Notes: a model not told the origin generated them from the letters alone. Counted from the stretch's first letter, positions 1 through 9,413 are shown. The stretch is 44,600 nt of DNA from Laspinema palackyanum D2c (GCF_025370875.1 NZ_JAMXFD010000035.1:10149-54748), one strand, 5' to 3'. Made by a program: numbers and translations.

Positions 1-560
1 GCAAACGGCCCTGGACTACTTCAACCAATCCTTGCCTGTATTCCGGCAAGTTGGGGATATCCGTGGGGAAGCAACTACCCTCACCTCTATTGGCCTAGTT
101 TACTCGGACTTAGGAGACCAGCAAATCGCCCTGGACTACTACAACCAATCCTTGCCTGTATTCCGGCAAGTTGGGGATATCCGTGGGGAAGCAGCAACCC
201 TCACCTCTATTGGCCTAGTTTACTCGGACTTAGGAGACAAGCAAACGGCCCTGGATTACTACAACCAATCCTTGCCTGTATTCCGGCAAGTTGGGGATAT
301 CCGTGGGGAAGCAGCAACCCTCAACAATATTGGCGCGGTTTACTCAGACTTAGGAGACAAGCAAACGGCCCTGGACTACTACAACCAATCCTTGCCTGTA
401 TTCCGGCAAGTTGGGGATATCCGTGTGGAAGCAACTACCCTCAACAATATTGGCGCGGTTTACTCAGACTTAGGAGACAAGCAAACGGCCCTAGACTACT
501 TCAACCAATCTTTGCCCCTATTCCGGCAAGTGGGGGATAAGGCACTGGAAGCGACTACCC
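1..560 (+). repeat. Near-identical 120-bp tandem repeats encoding TPR units
   Basis: Five head-to-tail units of exactly 120 bp (40 codons) begin at 1, 121, 241, 361 and 481. Units 1-4 differ by only a few bases, including at synonymous positions; unit 5 diverges in its second half. Identity at the DNA level rather than only at protein level points to recent duplication or gene conversion. The array may continue left of the window. Confidence 0.95.
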
Positions 561-2275
561 TCAACAATCTTGCGTGGACAAAGCGCAGTCAAGGCAACCT
601 CCCGGAAGCGCTGACGGACATGGAAGCTGCCATTGCCCTTATCGAAGACCTTCGCACCAAAATCGATAGCGAAAAACTACGCCAGTCTTACTTTGCTCAA
701 AATCAAAATGCCTACGAATTCTACATCGACCTGTTGATGGAACTGCACCAGCAAAACCCCGATCAAGGATATGACAAACAAGCCTTTAATGCCAGTGAAC
801 GCGCTCGCGCTCGCACGTTGTTAGAAATACTCGCTGAAGCCAATGCTGATATCCGCAGTGGGATTGACCCTGAACTGGGGGAGAAGGAACTCAACCTACA
901 GCAGCGCATCAATGCCACGGAATCTCGGCGCATGGAGTTACTTTCTGGAGAACATACTCCAGAACAAGCCAATGCGCTTAAACAAGAACTGGATACTTTG
1001 TTACGGCAACTGGATGAATTAAGAGCAGAAATTCGCCGTACTAGCCCCCGATATGCTGCCCTGACTCAACCCCAACCCCTGACTGTCCAACAAGTTCAGC
1101 AGCAGGTGCTTGACCAGGATACTTTACTCTTACAATATTCCCTGGGTGAAGACCGTAGCTTCCTTTGGGCGGTGACTCCAGATAGTGTGGAGGTGTACGA
1201 ACTCCCGTCTCGGGCAGAAATTGAGGAACTGGGAGAGCAATTTTATCGGTTAATGCAAAATCCCGACTATCGAGGTGAGAGCCGCAATATTACCGTGTCT
1301 CCTAACATTCCTCAAATCAATGCCTCGGCTACCCAACTGAGTCAGCTACTCCTCTCTCCTGTGGCGGATAAATTAGCTGGGAAGCGATTGTTAGTGGTGG
1401 CCGATGGCGTGTTGAATTTTATCCCCTTTGCTGCATTACCCACTCCGGAACAAGGGGATGAGTTGACGCCGTTGTTGGTGAATCAGGAGATTATTAATCT
1501 ACCTTCCTCCTCGACTTTAGCGATTTTGCGACAACAAGATGCAGGACGAACCATTGCACCTCAAACGGTGGCGTTGATTGCGGACCCAGTGTTTGAACTG
1601 GATGATAGACGGGTTACGGGACAAACTGCGGTGAAGACATCGGATTTGGGTCGGATTGTGGTAAATCGTTCTGCGGAGACGATTATTGGGCGTCCGATTC
1701 CTGCATTGCCGGGGACTCGTCAGGAAGCGGAGGCGATTTTGGCGTTAGTGCCTGGGGGTGGGGCGATGTCGGCGTTTGATTTTGATGCTTCTCGCGCTAC
1801 GGTGACGAATACAGATTTAACGCAATATCAAATGGTTCATTTTGCCACTCATGGGTTTGTGAGTAGCAGTAATCCGGAGTTGTCTGGGGTGGTGTTATCT
1901 CTGGTGGATGAGCAAGGGAATGGAGTGGATGGGTTTTTGCGCTTGCATGATATTTTTAATCTCCAGTTGAATGCTCAGGTGGTAGTGCTTTCGGCTTGTC
2001 AAACCGGACTGGGAGACTCAATTCGCGGTGAGGGTTTGGTGGGGTTGACTCGGGGGTTTATGTATGCGGGGACGCCTCGATTGGTAGTTTCGTTATGGAG
2101 TGTGGATGACAATGCTACGGCGGTATTGATGTCGAAGTTTTATGGAAAGTTACTCTCCCAAGGGGTGACTCCAGCCGAAGCGTTGCGGGAGGCACAGTTG
2201 GAGATGTTGGCAAGTGAGGATTGGAAGTCTCCTTATTTTTGGGCGGCGTTTACTTTGCAGGGGGAATGGCGATGA
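1..2275 (+). CDS. TPR-repeat CHAT-domain caspase-like protease (5' end outside window)
   Basis: The reading frame is open to the left edge of the window, so the true start lies upstream; the first possible in-window start, a TTG at 32, falls inside a repeat and is not credible. In order it shows five 40-residue tetratricopeptide repeats (codons to about 600), a charged helical segment (about 640-1070), and a C-terminal CHAT domain (about 1380-2275). CHAT domains are caspase-like cysteine peptidases; the catalytic His lies in HFATHG (codon 1850-1852) and the Cys in SACQTG (codon 1997-1999), so the protease looks active. TPRs usually bind a partner that controls proteolysis. The downstream neighbour on the other strand is a chaperone-protease fusion. 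Cyanobacteria carry many TPR-CHAT paralogues whose substrates are mostly unknown. Family assignment is secure; substrate unknown. Confidence 0.93.
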   Translation, partial: QTALDYFNQSLPVFRQVGDIRGEATTLTSIGLVYSDLGDQQIALDYYNQSLPVFRQVGDIRGEAATLTSIGLVYSDLGDKQTALDYYNQSLPVFRQVGDIRGEAATLNNIGAVYSDLGDKQTALDYYNQSLPVFRQVGDIRVEATTLNNIGAVYSDLGDKQTALDYFNQSLPLFRQVGDKALEATTLNNLAWTKRSQGNLPEALTDMEAAIALIEDLRTKIDSEKLRQSYFAQNQNAYEFYIDLLMELHQQNPDQGYDKQAFNASERARARTLLEILAEANADIRSGIDPELGEKELNLQQRINATESRRMELLSGEHTPEQANALKQELDTLLRQLDELRAEIRRTSPRYAALTQPQPLTVQQVQQQVLDQDTLLLQYSLGEDRSFLWAVTPDSVEVYELPSRAEIEELGEQFYRLMQNPDYRGESRNITVSPNIPQINASATQLSQLLLSPVADKLAGKRLLVVADGVLNFIPFAALPTPEQGDELTPLLVNQEIINLPSSSTLAILRQQDAGRTIAPQTVALIADPVFELDDRRVTGQTAVKTSDLGRIVVNRSAETIIGRPIPALPGTRQEAEAILALVPGGGAMSAFDFDASRATVTNTDLTQYQMVHFATHGFVSSSNPELSGVVLSLVDEQGNGVDGFLRLHDIFNLQLNAQVVVLSACQTGLGDSIRGEGLVGLTRGFMYAGTPRLVVSLWSVDDNATAVLMSKFYGKLLSQGVTPAEALREAQLEMLASEDWKSPYFWAAFTLQGEWR

Positions 2276-2487
2276 GGGGAGGTTGACTCGTCTTGATTTT
2301 GGGGGTGGGGTTTTTGGGGCCGATCGCTCTTGGGAAGAATTAGGCTTTTAGCCTCGAATAAAACCCCCAAATCTTTGAATATCAACTTGATGGTCAATTG
2401 TCATCGTTTAAGATTGGCAGCCAAGAGATGGAATACCCATAAAAATTTAAGGTTTTGTTATTGGACTAATTTAGGAGGTTTAGAAAC

Positions 2488-2886
2488 ATGAGTGAAGCCG
2501 AAGACAACGAAAAGTTTTTTCCTGATGACAATCCCAGCAAAGGAGAGTTATTTATTGAGGTCCCCAGTAATAGTCCTTCCCCTTATATTGAAAGGATTCC
2601 CAATGCTTTGGACCCGATGGGAGAAATTCAGGCGAGGGGAATGATTTTTCGAGGGTTATCCGGAGGAAATGTTCCGGGAATCATGCTAATTTTTGGCTGG
2701 ATAATTTTTGGGACAGTTCCCCTGGTACTTTTAATCGCCATGATTAGTTTGGGCGAATATTCGCTGCTGCCTGTTTTTTTAGTTTCTAGTCTGATGATTG
2801 TGATTTTAGTGCGGGGGACCAAGGCAAAGCTGGATCGGCAGCGAACTCCAACCGGAAGGAGGCGAAGGTTCAGAAGAAGAAGATGA
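2488..2886 (+). CDS. Small two-helix membrane protein, unknown function
   Basis: I do not recognise a characterised family. The 132-residue product has an acidic, proline- and serine-rich N-terminal half (about residues 1-50), two closely spaced hydrophobic segments at about residues 62-84 and 89-107 that should form a membrane hairpin, and a very basic, arginine-rich C-terminus (about residues 110-132, GRRRRFRRRR). That layout resembles small thylakoid membrane proteins with a cytoplasmic basic tail, but this is only a likeness. The start is supported by a strong ribosome-binding site (AGGAGG about 9 bases before the ATG). The gene ends just before a strong hairpin and is convergent with the Hsp70-protease gene. 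Confidence 0.75.
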   Translation: MSEAEDNEKFFPDDNPSKGELFIEVPSNSPSPYIERIPNALDPMGEIQARGMIFRGLSGGNVPGIMLIFGWIIFGTVPLVLLIAMISLGEYSLLPVFLVSSLMIVILVRGTKAKLDRQRTPTGRRRRFRRRR

Positions 2887-2891
2887 ATTAA

Positions 2892-2927
2892 ATCCCTGTT
2901 AAAAAGGGGGATTTTTTTAACAGGGAT
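2892..2927. terminator. Bidirectional intrinsic terminator
   Basis: A perfect 14-bp inverted repeat (arms 2892-2905 and 2914-2927, ATCCCTGTTAAAAA and its complement) with an 8-base loop carries A and T runs on the inner side of the arms. It lies between the convergent genes ending at 2886 (+) and 2974 (-) and could end both transcripts. Confidence 0.7.
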
Positions 2928-2973
2928 GGGTTGAGCCTCAATCTGAACTTTTAGGGGGATTTTTAGGCGGGAT

Positions 2974-5900
2974 TTAGGTGAGGCAAAGGCGGCGCAAGAC
3001 TGAGACGGGAATGGCATAAAACGATCGCTCACTGTAGGCATATCCGTTAGGCCCTTGCCGTTTTTGTTCTAAGGTAAAACTGAGCAACCCGATGACTTCT
3101 CCCCATTGATTTAACAGGGGTGAACCACTAATTCCACCTTGGAGGGGAATGCTCACTTCTAAGACGAGATCGCTGCATAAGGACTGGGGGCGAATTCGGT
3201 TGATTAATCCTACGTTACAGTAAAGATTTTCTTCAAATCTGCCCTCGTAAACCGCAGGAAATCCTAGGGTTAACACTCGTTCCCCTACTTCCACCAATTC
3301 AGAAAAACCCAATCGTAAAGGTGTCAGGGAAACTGAGGTGGGTTTTAAGTGCAAAATCGCTACATCATCGGGTCCCCAAGTGGGTAATTGAATAGAGGCA
3401 ACTTGAATCATTCCCTGTTGGGTAATCACCTGAATGGTGTGGGGTAAAACACATTCTCCCGTTGTTTCATTGAAGACAACATGACGGTTTGTGGCGATGC
3501 GACTGCCTCCGATGAAAAAGCCACTACCATTGCCCGTATGTCCCGGGGAATTCACCTGAATCCATGCCACAGAAGCGGCATAAATCTGTACGGAATGGTT
3601 GAGATTCGTAAAGTCTGGACTGTGAATTCCTAGAGGTTGAGCTTGTGCTTGGAGTAAGGCATGGTAATCTTGCCGTTGTCGCGATCGCGCATAAATTTCT
3701 AGTCCCAATTCCACCTGATTGAGAGAGAAAGGAGGCTCAATTTTCTGAAAATATCCCATCGCCTCGGAGTAGCGCTGAAGACTGAGAAAATGCTGCGCCA
3801 ACTCTTCCGCATTGCCATCGGGATTGACGGCTAAATTCTCGATCGCACTCAACCATTTGAGATAAATTCCAACCACTTCCGTTAATTCCGTTACCGCCTC
3901 ACGAGTTCGTTGAAGTAAACTCGACCCTTCTTGATACATCAGTTTAACCCGATCGCTAATTTCGGTCCCCTTCCCATCTAACGACTGATACCCCTGAATC
4001 CAACTCTCACCACTCCGTTTCAACGTATCCCAGCGATCCTGTGCTAACCGCGCTTTCATCTCCAAATCATTGCGATCGCGATACAGTTCCAACAACATCT
4101 GATTATCGGTTTCCGTTAACAAATATCGGTCCCGATGGCTTTCATAAAAGTGCAACCGTTCTCGCAAGCGCACCGTCAACCCTCCCATTTCCATCTTCTC
4201 AATGGTCCCAAATTGCGCCATGATGTCTGCCGCAATTTTTTGTAAATGTCCCAACTGTTCCTGATAGGTTTGAGCCTCATAAAATCGAGTTTTCAGAGAT
4301 GCCTGTTGAGCCGGAGTTAATAAATGAGAATCAGCAATGGTAATGCTACATTGATTCCCCGTCCCTAGATCCACCGCCGACACTTTTAAAAGGCAATTCG
4401 TATCAATATCAAAAGTCACCTCAATTTGGGGAACCCTTGCTTTGGCTGGAAAAATACCTTCTAAGATAAATTGTCCGATTTTGAAATTTTCCTCGGGAAT
4501 CGGAGATTCTCCTTGAAACACCTGAATTTTAACCCGGGTTTGATTGTCTTCAACCGTTGTATAATTATGACTTTTCTTAGTTGGAATTGTGGTATGTTTA
4601 GGAATCAGCGCATCAAACTTAAACTCCGTGGGGGATACATAAGACTTAATCCCGAGACTAAAGGGAACCACATCCAGTAAAATCGTTTCCTGAAGGGCAC
4701 CCAACAGAATCGCCGCTTGCAACGCCGCACCCCTCGCCACAGCCGTTAACGGATCTAAATCCGCACTCGCTTCTCGTCCAAATACATCCCGAATACACTG
4801 CCGAACCGCAGGCATAATCGCCCCCCCACCAATCAGCAGAATTCGGTGGGGTTTATGGGTGATTTTCTGACAAGTTTGGCGAATTTGATTCAACCAGGGG
4901 GCGGCAAGTTCTTCCAGTTCCTGGCGGGTTAGTTCTAAATCAATGGTTGTGCCATTCATGAATTGGGGAAGCTGAATTGTCCAAGCCTTACGGGTCGAAA
5001 GTTCAATTTTCAACTCTTCGCAAGCCTGACGCAGCCGGGTAGCGGCGAACCGATCGCTGGCAATTTCATACCCCGTTTCCCGTTCTATTTTCGTCACAAA
5101 ATGGCGGTACAAAATCTCATCTAAATCCGCACTGCCTAGAGAATTATCCCCTTCAATTTCTAAGACTTCAAAAACCTTGTCCTCCACCTCAATAATAGAA
5201 ATATCAAAGGTTCCCGCCCCCAAATCAGCAATTAAAACTGTTTCATTTTTAGCCACCCGATGATTCTGCGCCAAACAAGCGGCAGTGGGTTCGTGAATCA
5301 GTCGCAAAACATTGATATCCGCCAGCATTCCTGCGGTTTTGGTGGCTTGTTTTTGAGCATCATTAAAGTAAGCGGGAACCGTAATCACCGCATTGCTTAA
5401 AGGAATCGCCAGGGGATAACGATCCAGATAGGCTGTCACCCACTCTTCGGGGGGCACCGTTCCCATTGCTTGCGCCGCCAGTTTAGAAATCTGTTGGACA
5501 ATCTTTTGCCGGAGGCGATCGCGGGCTAATTGCCGCGCACAATTAATAATTCGCGCCGAAATTTCTTCGGGACGATACACCACTCCCCCCGCTTTAAACT
5601 TAGTATCGGTTCCCATCTTCCGTTTCGCCTGGGTGACAATGGCGCGGGGGGATTTCCCCAGTAACTCCGAGATGGGAACCCCCACCAGTTCTCGCCCGAT
5701 CGGGTCGATCGCAAATACTGAAGGAATTTGTCGTTTTCCCTGCCATTCCACCACTTCCACTTCTGCTGTCCGTTGGTTATACAAACAAACCACACTGTTA
5801 CTGGTGCCGAGATCCAAGCCGATCGCATCAATGTAGTCCCGTAACACCGCTTCCGTGGCGGCTTGCACCCATCGAGGCGCTTGTTGTTCAAACTTGCGCC

Positions 5901-7752
5901 GATCCAACGCTTCAATCTGCGGCAGTTCCCTTGCTACCAAATTCAGCAAGCGATCGCTCACTAAGCCGCGATCGCCCAGTTCCTTGATCCGTCGCAATAA
6001 CTGCGCTTTTTCTGCTGGTGATCGCTCGGGTTCGTAGGCTTTTGCCGCATACAGTTCCGCCAATTCCTCCATTCGTCCAGCTTTTGTGAGTAATTCAATG
6101 AAGCGCTCATCAAACACCACCTGGCGATCGCCCACCTGTTGCCGTCGCAGTTCCGCCGCCCGTTCAAATTCCTTCGCCTGTTCATACATCGCAATGGCGC
6201 GATCGGTTTCCCCTAACTGTTCATACAACAGTCCCGCCATAAAGAAATCTCCCCCTTGTTCCAGCAGTTGTGCCTTTTTCTGAGGAACAAGCTCATTTGT
6301 CTCACTATCTGCCTCATCCAGGGCTGATAACGCTTGCCCGAACGCACCAGCTTTTTCAAATAACAAGGATGCGGTAAAGTAATCTTGGGCTTGCTGCGCC
6401 TTCACTGCCGCTTCTTGATAGTTTCCTGCCGCTTCTTCCAACCCACTCCAGGCTTTGAAAAGTTCAATCTCTCTCACTCCTTGCGCGTCGGTTAACTGGA
6501 GTTCCAACCCAGCGCGAGCCGTTTTGAGGACTTCCCCAAGTAGATGCTGGGTGCGACTGGCTTCAGATTGGACGCGGGATGAGGGGGAATGGTTGCGCCA
6601 TGCTATTTCCAGGGCTTTCAGCAGACGTACCGAGGACAAAAAATCCTGGCGCTCTAAGTGCGATCGCACGGTGGTTTCCATACTCTCTCGGATCTGATCA
6701 ATCCACTCCGGACTAATGCTGGGACGGAGTTGGACTGCTGTCGGTAAGTTCCCCAGTTGGTAATGACAATCACTCGCCCGTTCCCAGTCACCCGCTTTTT
6801 GAAAATGCTCTAACGCCGTTATATAATCGGCTTCATCCCAGAAACAGCAACCCACTTTTTGATGCGCTTGGGCGATCGCCTCCGAGGATTGGATGCGCTC
6901 AGATAAGCTCAACATCTGAAGTGCATTCTCTTTTCCCCCCATCCGCATTCGGTAGGCGATCGCATCCGAATACTCTCGCAACTCTTCCGCTAAATTCGCC
7001 GCCTCTTCCCAGCGCTCAATCAAAGCATAAACCGGATGCAGGCGAGGCAGTTCCTGGGATGTTAATTCTAAGAAAAAGGCTTTCCAGGGTATAGTTTCAT
7101 CAAAGGAATGAGAGACTAACAATTTGGCAATAATCTCTTGCAAATTTACCGGATTCAAATACCCTGCTTGCCGTTGCTGCACCAACTTTTTCAGCAGTCC
7201 ATTATGGTCACCTAGTCGAGCGGTTTCCATACAGATAATCTGCTGGATTTCCCGTCGAGATGCGTCATCTTGCACTCGCCCAGACAGCCGCCAAGCGGCA
7301 TCTAATGCCTGAACCGTTACCGGGTCTCGTTTCAGCAGAATCCTCAGCGATCGTTGGGCGGAAAATGTCCCCGTTGGCGGTAATTTTCCCAGGCGTGGCT
7401 CAAATTGATTAATCACTTGAATCAATTGAGAGGAATCACCCGTGGAATAACGACCCAAAGCATCATATTTTGCCGCCCGGTCCAAAACTTTTGCGTAGGT
7501 TTTCCAAATCTTTTCCCGGTCTGGATAACTGGGAGTTTCCAAGGCTAATAACTGCTCTAAACTTTGGCAACTCCGGCGTAATTGTTGGAACCGATTGCCA
7601 ACTCCTTTGAGTCGGAGTTTCTCAAAAAGATTGGAAACCAATCTGAGCAGGTTTTTGAAAAGATTACCCACAGGGTTTGGTGATTTTAATTTCATCTTAG
7701 ATTTAGACATGAGGTATAAGTTGAGTTTAAATATCGCTAAGGTAAACTCCAT
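2974..7752 (-). CDS. Helical-repeat / Hsp70 / trypsin-like protease fusion protein
   Basis: A 1592-residue protein with three modules. Residues about 40-630 are helical, TPR-like repeats, several of the form A-L-x-x-F-x-K-A-G-D. Residues about 640-1160 are a full Hsp70 (DnaK) unit: phosphate-1 loop GLDLGTSNS, EPTAACLA, phosphate-2 loop DLGAGTFD, adenosine loop LLIGGGAIMP, then a beta-rich substrate-binding region. A helical stretch follows, and residues about 1409-1592 form a trypsin-like serine protease with His1424 (ATNRHVV), Asp1463 (DDVAIL) and Ser1542 (GGISGSP), so the triad appears intact. No signal peptide is evident, so it probably acts in the cytoplasm. A second in-frame start at 7710 (MSKSK) is possible; neither has a clear ribosome-binding site. 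A plausible role is ATP-dependent recognition of proteins coupled to cleavage; this is inference from the domains. Confidence 0.93.
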   Translation of the reverse strand: MEFTLAIFKLNLYLMSKSKMKLKSPNPVGNLFKNLLRLVSNLFEKLRLKGVGNRFQQLRRSCQSLEQLLALETPSYPDREKIWKTYAKVLDRAAKYDALGRYSTGDSSQLIQVINQFEPRLGKLPPTGTFSAQRSLRILLKRDPVTVQALDAAWRLSGRVQDDASRREIQQIICMETARLGDHNGLLKKLVQQRQAGYLNPVNLQEIIAKLLVSHSFDETIPWKAFFLELTSQELPRLHPVYALIERWEEAANLAEELREYSDAIAYRMRMGGKENALQMLSLSERIQSSEAIAQAHQKVGCCFWDEADYITALEHFQKAGDWERASDCHYQLGNLPTAVQLRPSISPEWIDQIRESMETTVRSHLERQDFLSSVRLLKALEIAWRNHSPSSRVQSEASRTQHLLGEVLKTARAGLELQLTDAQGVREIELFKAWSGLEEAAGNYQEAAVKAQQAQDYFTASLLFEKAGAFGQALSALDEADSETNELVPQKKAQLLEQGGDFFMAGLLYEQLGETDRAIAMYEQAKEFERAAELRRQQVGDRQVVFDERFIELLTKAGRMEELAELYAAKAYEPERSPAEKAQLLRRIKELGDRGLVSDRLLNLVARELPQIEALDRRKFEQQAPRWVQAATEAVLRDYIDAIGLDLGTSNSVVCLYNQRTAEVEVVEWQGKRQIPSVFAIDPIGRELVGVPISELLGKSPRAIVTQAKRKMGTDTKFKAGGVVYRPEEISARIINCARQLARDRLRQKIVQQISKLAAQAMGTVPPEEWVTAYLDRYPLAIPLSNAVITVPAYFNDAQKQATKTAGMLADINVLRLIHEPTAACLAQNHRVAKNETVLIADLGAGTFDISIIEVEDKVFEVLEIEGDNSLGSADLDEILYRHFVTKIERETGYEIASDRFAATRLRQACEELKIELSTRKAWTIQLPQFMNGTTIDLELTRQELEELAAPWLNQIRQTCQKITHKPHRILLIGGGAIMPAVRQCIRDVFGREASADLDPLTAVARGAALQAAILLGALQETILLDVVPFSLGIKSYVSPTEFKFDALIPKHTTIPTKKSHNYTTVEDNQTRVKIQVFQGESPIPEENFKIGQFILEGIFPAKARVPQIEVTFDIDTNCLLKVSAVDLGTGNQCSITIADSHLLTPAQQASLKTRFYEAQTYQEQLGHLQKIAADIMAQFGTIEKMEMGGLTVRLRERLHFYESHRDRYLLTETDNQMLLELYRDRNDLEMKARLAQDRWDTLKRSGESWIQGYQSLDGKGTEISDRVKLMYQEGSSLLQRTREAVTELTEVVGIYLKWLSAIENLAVNPDGNAEELAQHFLSLQRYSEAMGYFQKIEPPFSLNQVELGLEIYARSRQRQDYHALLQAQAQPLGIHSPDFTNLNHSVQIYAASVAWIQVNSPGHTGNGSGFFIGGSRIATNRHVVFNETTGECVLPHTIQVITQQGMIQVASIQLPTWGPDDVAILHLKPTSVSLTPLRLGFSELVEVGERVLTLGFPAVYEGRFEENLYCNVGLINRIRPQSLCSDLVLEVSIPLQGGISGSPLLNQWGEVIGLLSFTLEQKRQGPNGYAYSERSFYAIPVSVLRRLCLT

Positions 7753-8284
7753 CGGGACTCGTAAAACACCCTCTGACTATTTCACCTAGAGAATTCTGCC
7801 ATCTTCCGCTTCAAGACTTCAGTAAACCCGGGATGACTGTTCTAAAAAGCCCCGAGTTTTCCCGTCCATCTAGTTAGCATTTCTGCTGCTGGATAATATT
7901 TGTATTCTCTGTGACGATATCCCTCGGGTCATGAATTTAGCTCGAACCCTAGAGAAACCGGGCGATGGAATCATGGCCCTGCGAATCCAACCTACACCCA
8001 TCCCCGGAATCCAGTAATCACCTTTCATGTCACCCTTGCCCATTAAAATTGGTTAACAATTCGCGAGAGTCTGACCGGACAAACTCATTTTTCGATTCTA
8101 ATCCAGGATTCCCTTGATGTCATCCCCTTGAGTCATCTATTTACCGAAAGTCAAGATAAACTGTCGCCACAAAATAATATTAAGAAATAATAAGAAACCC
8201 TGATAAATGCTTTATATCCCGTTTATCCCTCTTCACGGCATAGGCAAAGAGGGATTTTCGCCCTTGGAGGTTAGAATCCCAATT
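7753..8284. other. Gene-free spacer, possible decayed coding remnant
   Basis: No intact gene is visible in these 532 bp. On the plus strand two protein-like stretches, at about 7880-8010 and 8060-8190, read without stops for roughly 40 residues each but are in different frames and lack starts; they may be remains of a degraded gene or chance. The region also holds the promoter of the Hsp70-protease gene, which I cannot place. Confidence 0.3.
8225..8255 (-). terminator. Hairpin downstream of the methyltransferase gene
   Basis: Inverted repeat ATCCCTCTT (8225-8233) / AAGAGGGAT (8247-8255), 13-base loop, 30 bp after the stop of the minus-strand methyltransferase gene. The better T run is on the plus-strand side (8255-8258), so termination for the minus strand is only moderately supported. 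Confidence 0.4.
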
Positions 8285-9235
8285 TTAATTGGATTTCCAA
8301 GCAATAATAGTGCGATGACGCGGATCCGTAGGCACTGTTATTTTATGGGTCAACCCTACGGCTTCTATTTCTGTTTCTAAATTTAAGGTATAGTATTCAT
8401 CGGACCAAGGTTCTGTACTTTTCATTAAAGTGAAAAGCACCGGGGGCAAATTTTGAATGACGGGGGATTGAGGATTGTTATCTACCAACGCTAAATATCC
8501 CCCTTTTCGTAACAGACGAAAAGCTTCTTGGAAAATAGATTTAGTCGCTTGATGGGGTAATTCATGGGTAACAAATTGGAGGGTTATCAAGTCAAAACTT
8601 TCTGACGGTAAATTGGTGTTTTCGGCTTGTTCATGTAGCCATTGAGAAATTTCCTGATTGACATCAAGGGTTTGGGCGACGGCTAACATATAGGGAGATA
8701 AGTCTAAGCCGACAGTGCGAGGAGGTATGTCTTGCTTGTTTTTGTAATAACGATGTAGCGTTAACGTTGACAGACCAATTGAACAGCCGATATCGAGAAT
8801 ATCTGCCACTTTTTTCGGGCCATATTCTCCTAAAACTTGGTGAAAGCTACCGCGTAGCCGATGTTGTGCCACTTCCCAGCTTATTTGTTCTTTTGGCCAT
8901 ACTCTGAGGGCCATTGCGTAAGTAGCAGACTGGGCTTCAAATGCCGCGTCCCAACATAGATTACCGCGCTCATAGGCGTGAAAAGGGACTAAGTAATAGT
9001 CAGGATAGGTAATAGTTGGGTTCGTGAGTTTTGCGAGTAAATTTTTAGCTTCAGACTCTGCTAAATCCGAATAGTTTTTTCGCCAGGGAATGCCATTTTT
9101 TTCGGCGGTTTTGATAATAACCTGTCGGGCTTGTTGTTTCATTAGCCAATAAATAGGCTTGGTCTGAATCAAAAGGTTGACAAATTGGGAGAGGAGGTCA
9201 CTGCCTGCCCAGTCTGGTTTAAGTTTTCCGGTCAT
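8285..9235 (-). CDS. Class I SAM-dependent methyltransferase
   Basis: The 316-residue product has a Rossmann-type methyltransferase core in its C-terminal two thirds: motif I as ILDIGCSIGLS, an acidic motif-II region near GLDLSPYM, and the post-motif FDLITLQFVTHELP typical of UbiE/Methyltransf_11-like enzymes. The N-terminal ~130 residues are helical and not recognised. The methyl acceptor cannot be told from sequence. I chose the ATG at 9235 (MTGKLKPDW); the frame stays open to 9340 but the extra 35 residues are AT-rich, hydrophobic and unlike the family. It stands alone between two hairpins, so it is probably monocistronic. Confidence 0.85.
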   Translation of the reverse strand: MTGKLKPDWAGSDLLSQFVNLLIQTKPIYWLMKQQARQVIIKTAEKNGIPWRKNYSDLAESEAKNLLAKLTNPTITYPDYYLVPFHAYERGNLCWDAAFEAQSATYAMALRVWPKEQISWEVAQHRLRGSFHQVLGEYGPKKVADILDIGCSIGLSTLTLHRYYKNKQDIPPRTVGLDLSPYMLAVAQTLDVNQEISQWLHEQAENTNLPSESFDLITLQFVTHELPHQATKSIFQEAFRLLRKGGYLALVDNNPQSPVIQNLPPVLFTLMKSTEPWSDEYYTLNLETEIEAVGLTHKITVPTDPRHRTIIAWKSN

Positions 9236-9381
9236 TATACCAATAGCAAAAATTAGGACATTTTTTATTCTAAGTTGGGGAGGACACTTCTGCTCTTTTA
9301 TTTTACTTGGGGAATAGAAAATAATATATATATTATGCAAACTGATTTCTCTTTTTATATAACAGAGAAGAGATCAGTTTA

Positions 9382-9413
9382 AAAAGGAGGGCGATCGCGA
9401 TCGCCCTCCTTTT
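9382..9413 (-). terminator. 32-bp perfect palindrome built on a double HIP1 site
   Basis: A perfect palindrome whose centre is GCGATCGCGATCGC (two overlapping HIP1 octamers), flanked by GGAGG / CCTCC and A4 / T4 tails. It lies about 100 bp downstream of the rhomboid gene on the minus strand and has the form of an intrinsic terminator in both directions. Confidence 0.6.

Noticed and set aside
32-34. Start codon of the TPR-CHAT gene at the TTG at position 32
   Set aside because: The frame is open to the window edge and the triplet is the same Leu codon found in every repeat unit.
1-480. CRISPR-like array because of regular repeats
   Set aside because: The repeats are contiguous 120-bp coding units without spacers.
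2628-3041. 137-codon minus-strand open frame across the convergent boundary
   Set aside because: It overlaps the small membrane protein and the 3' end of the Hsp70-protease gene and crosses the terminator.
5526-5915. 129-codon open frame within the Hsp70 region
   Set aside because: Alternate frame of the well-supported Hsp70 module.
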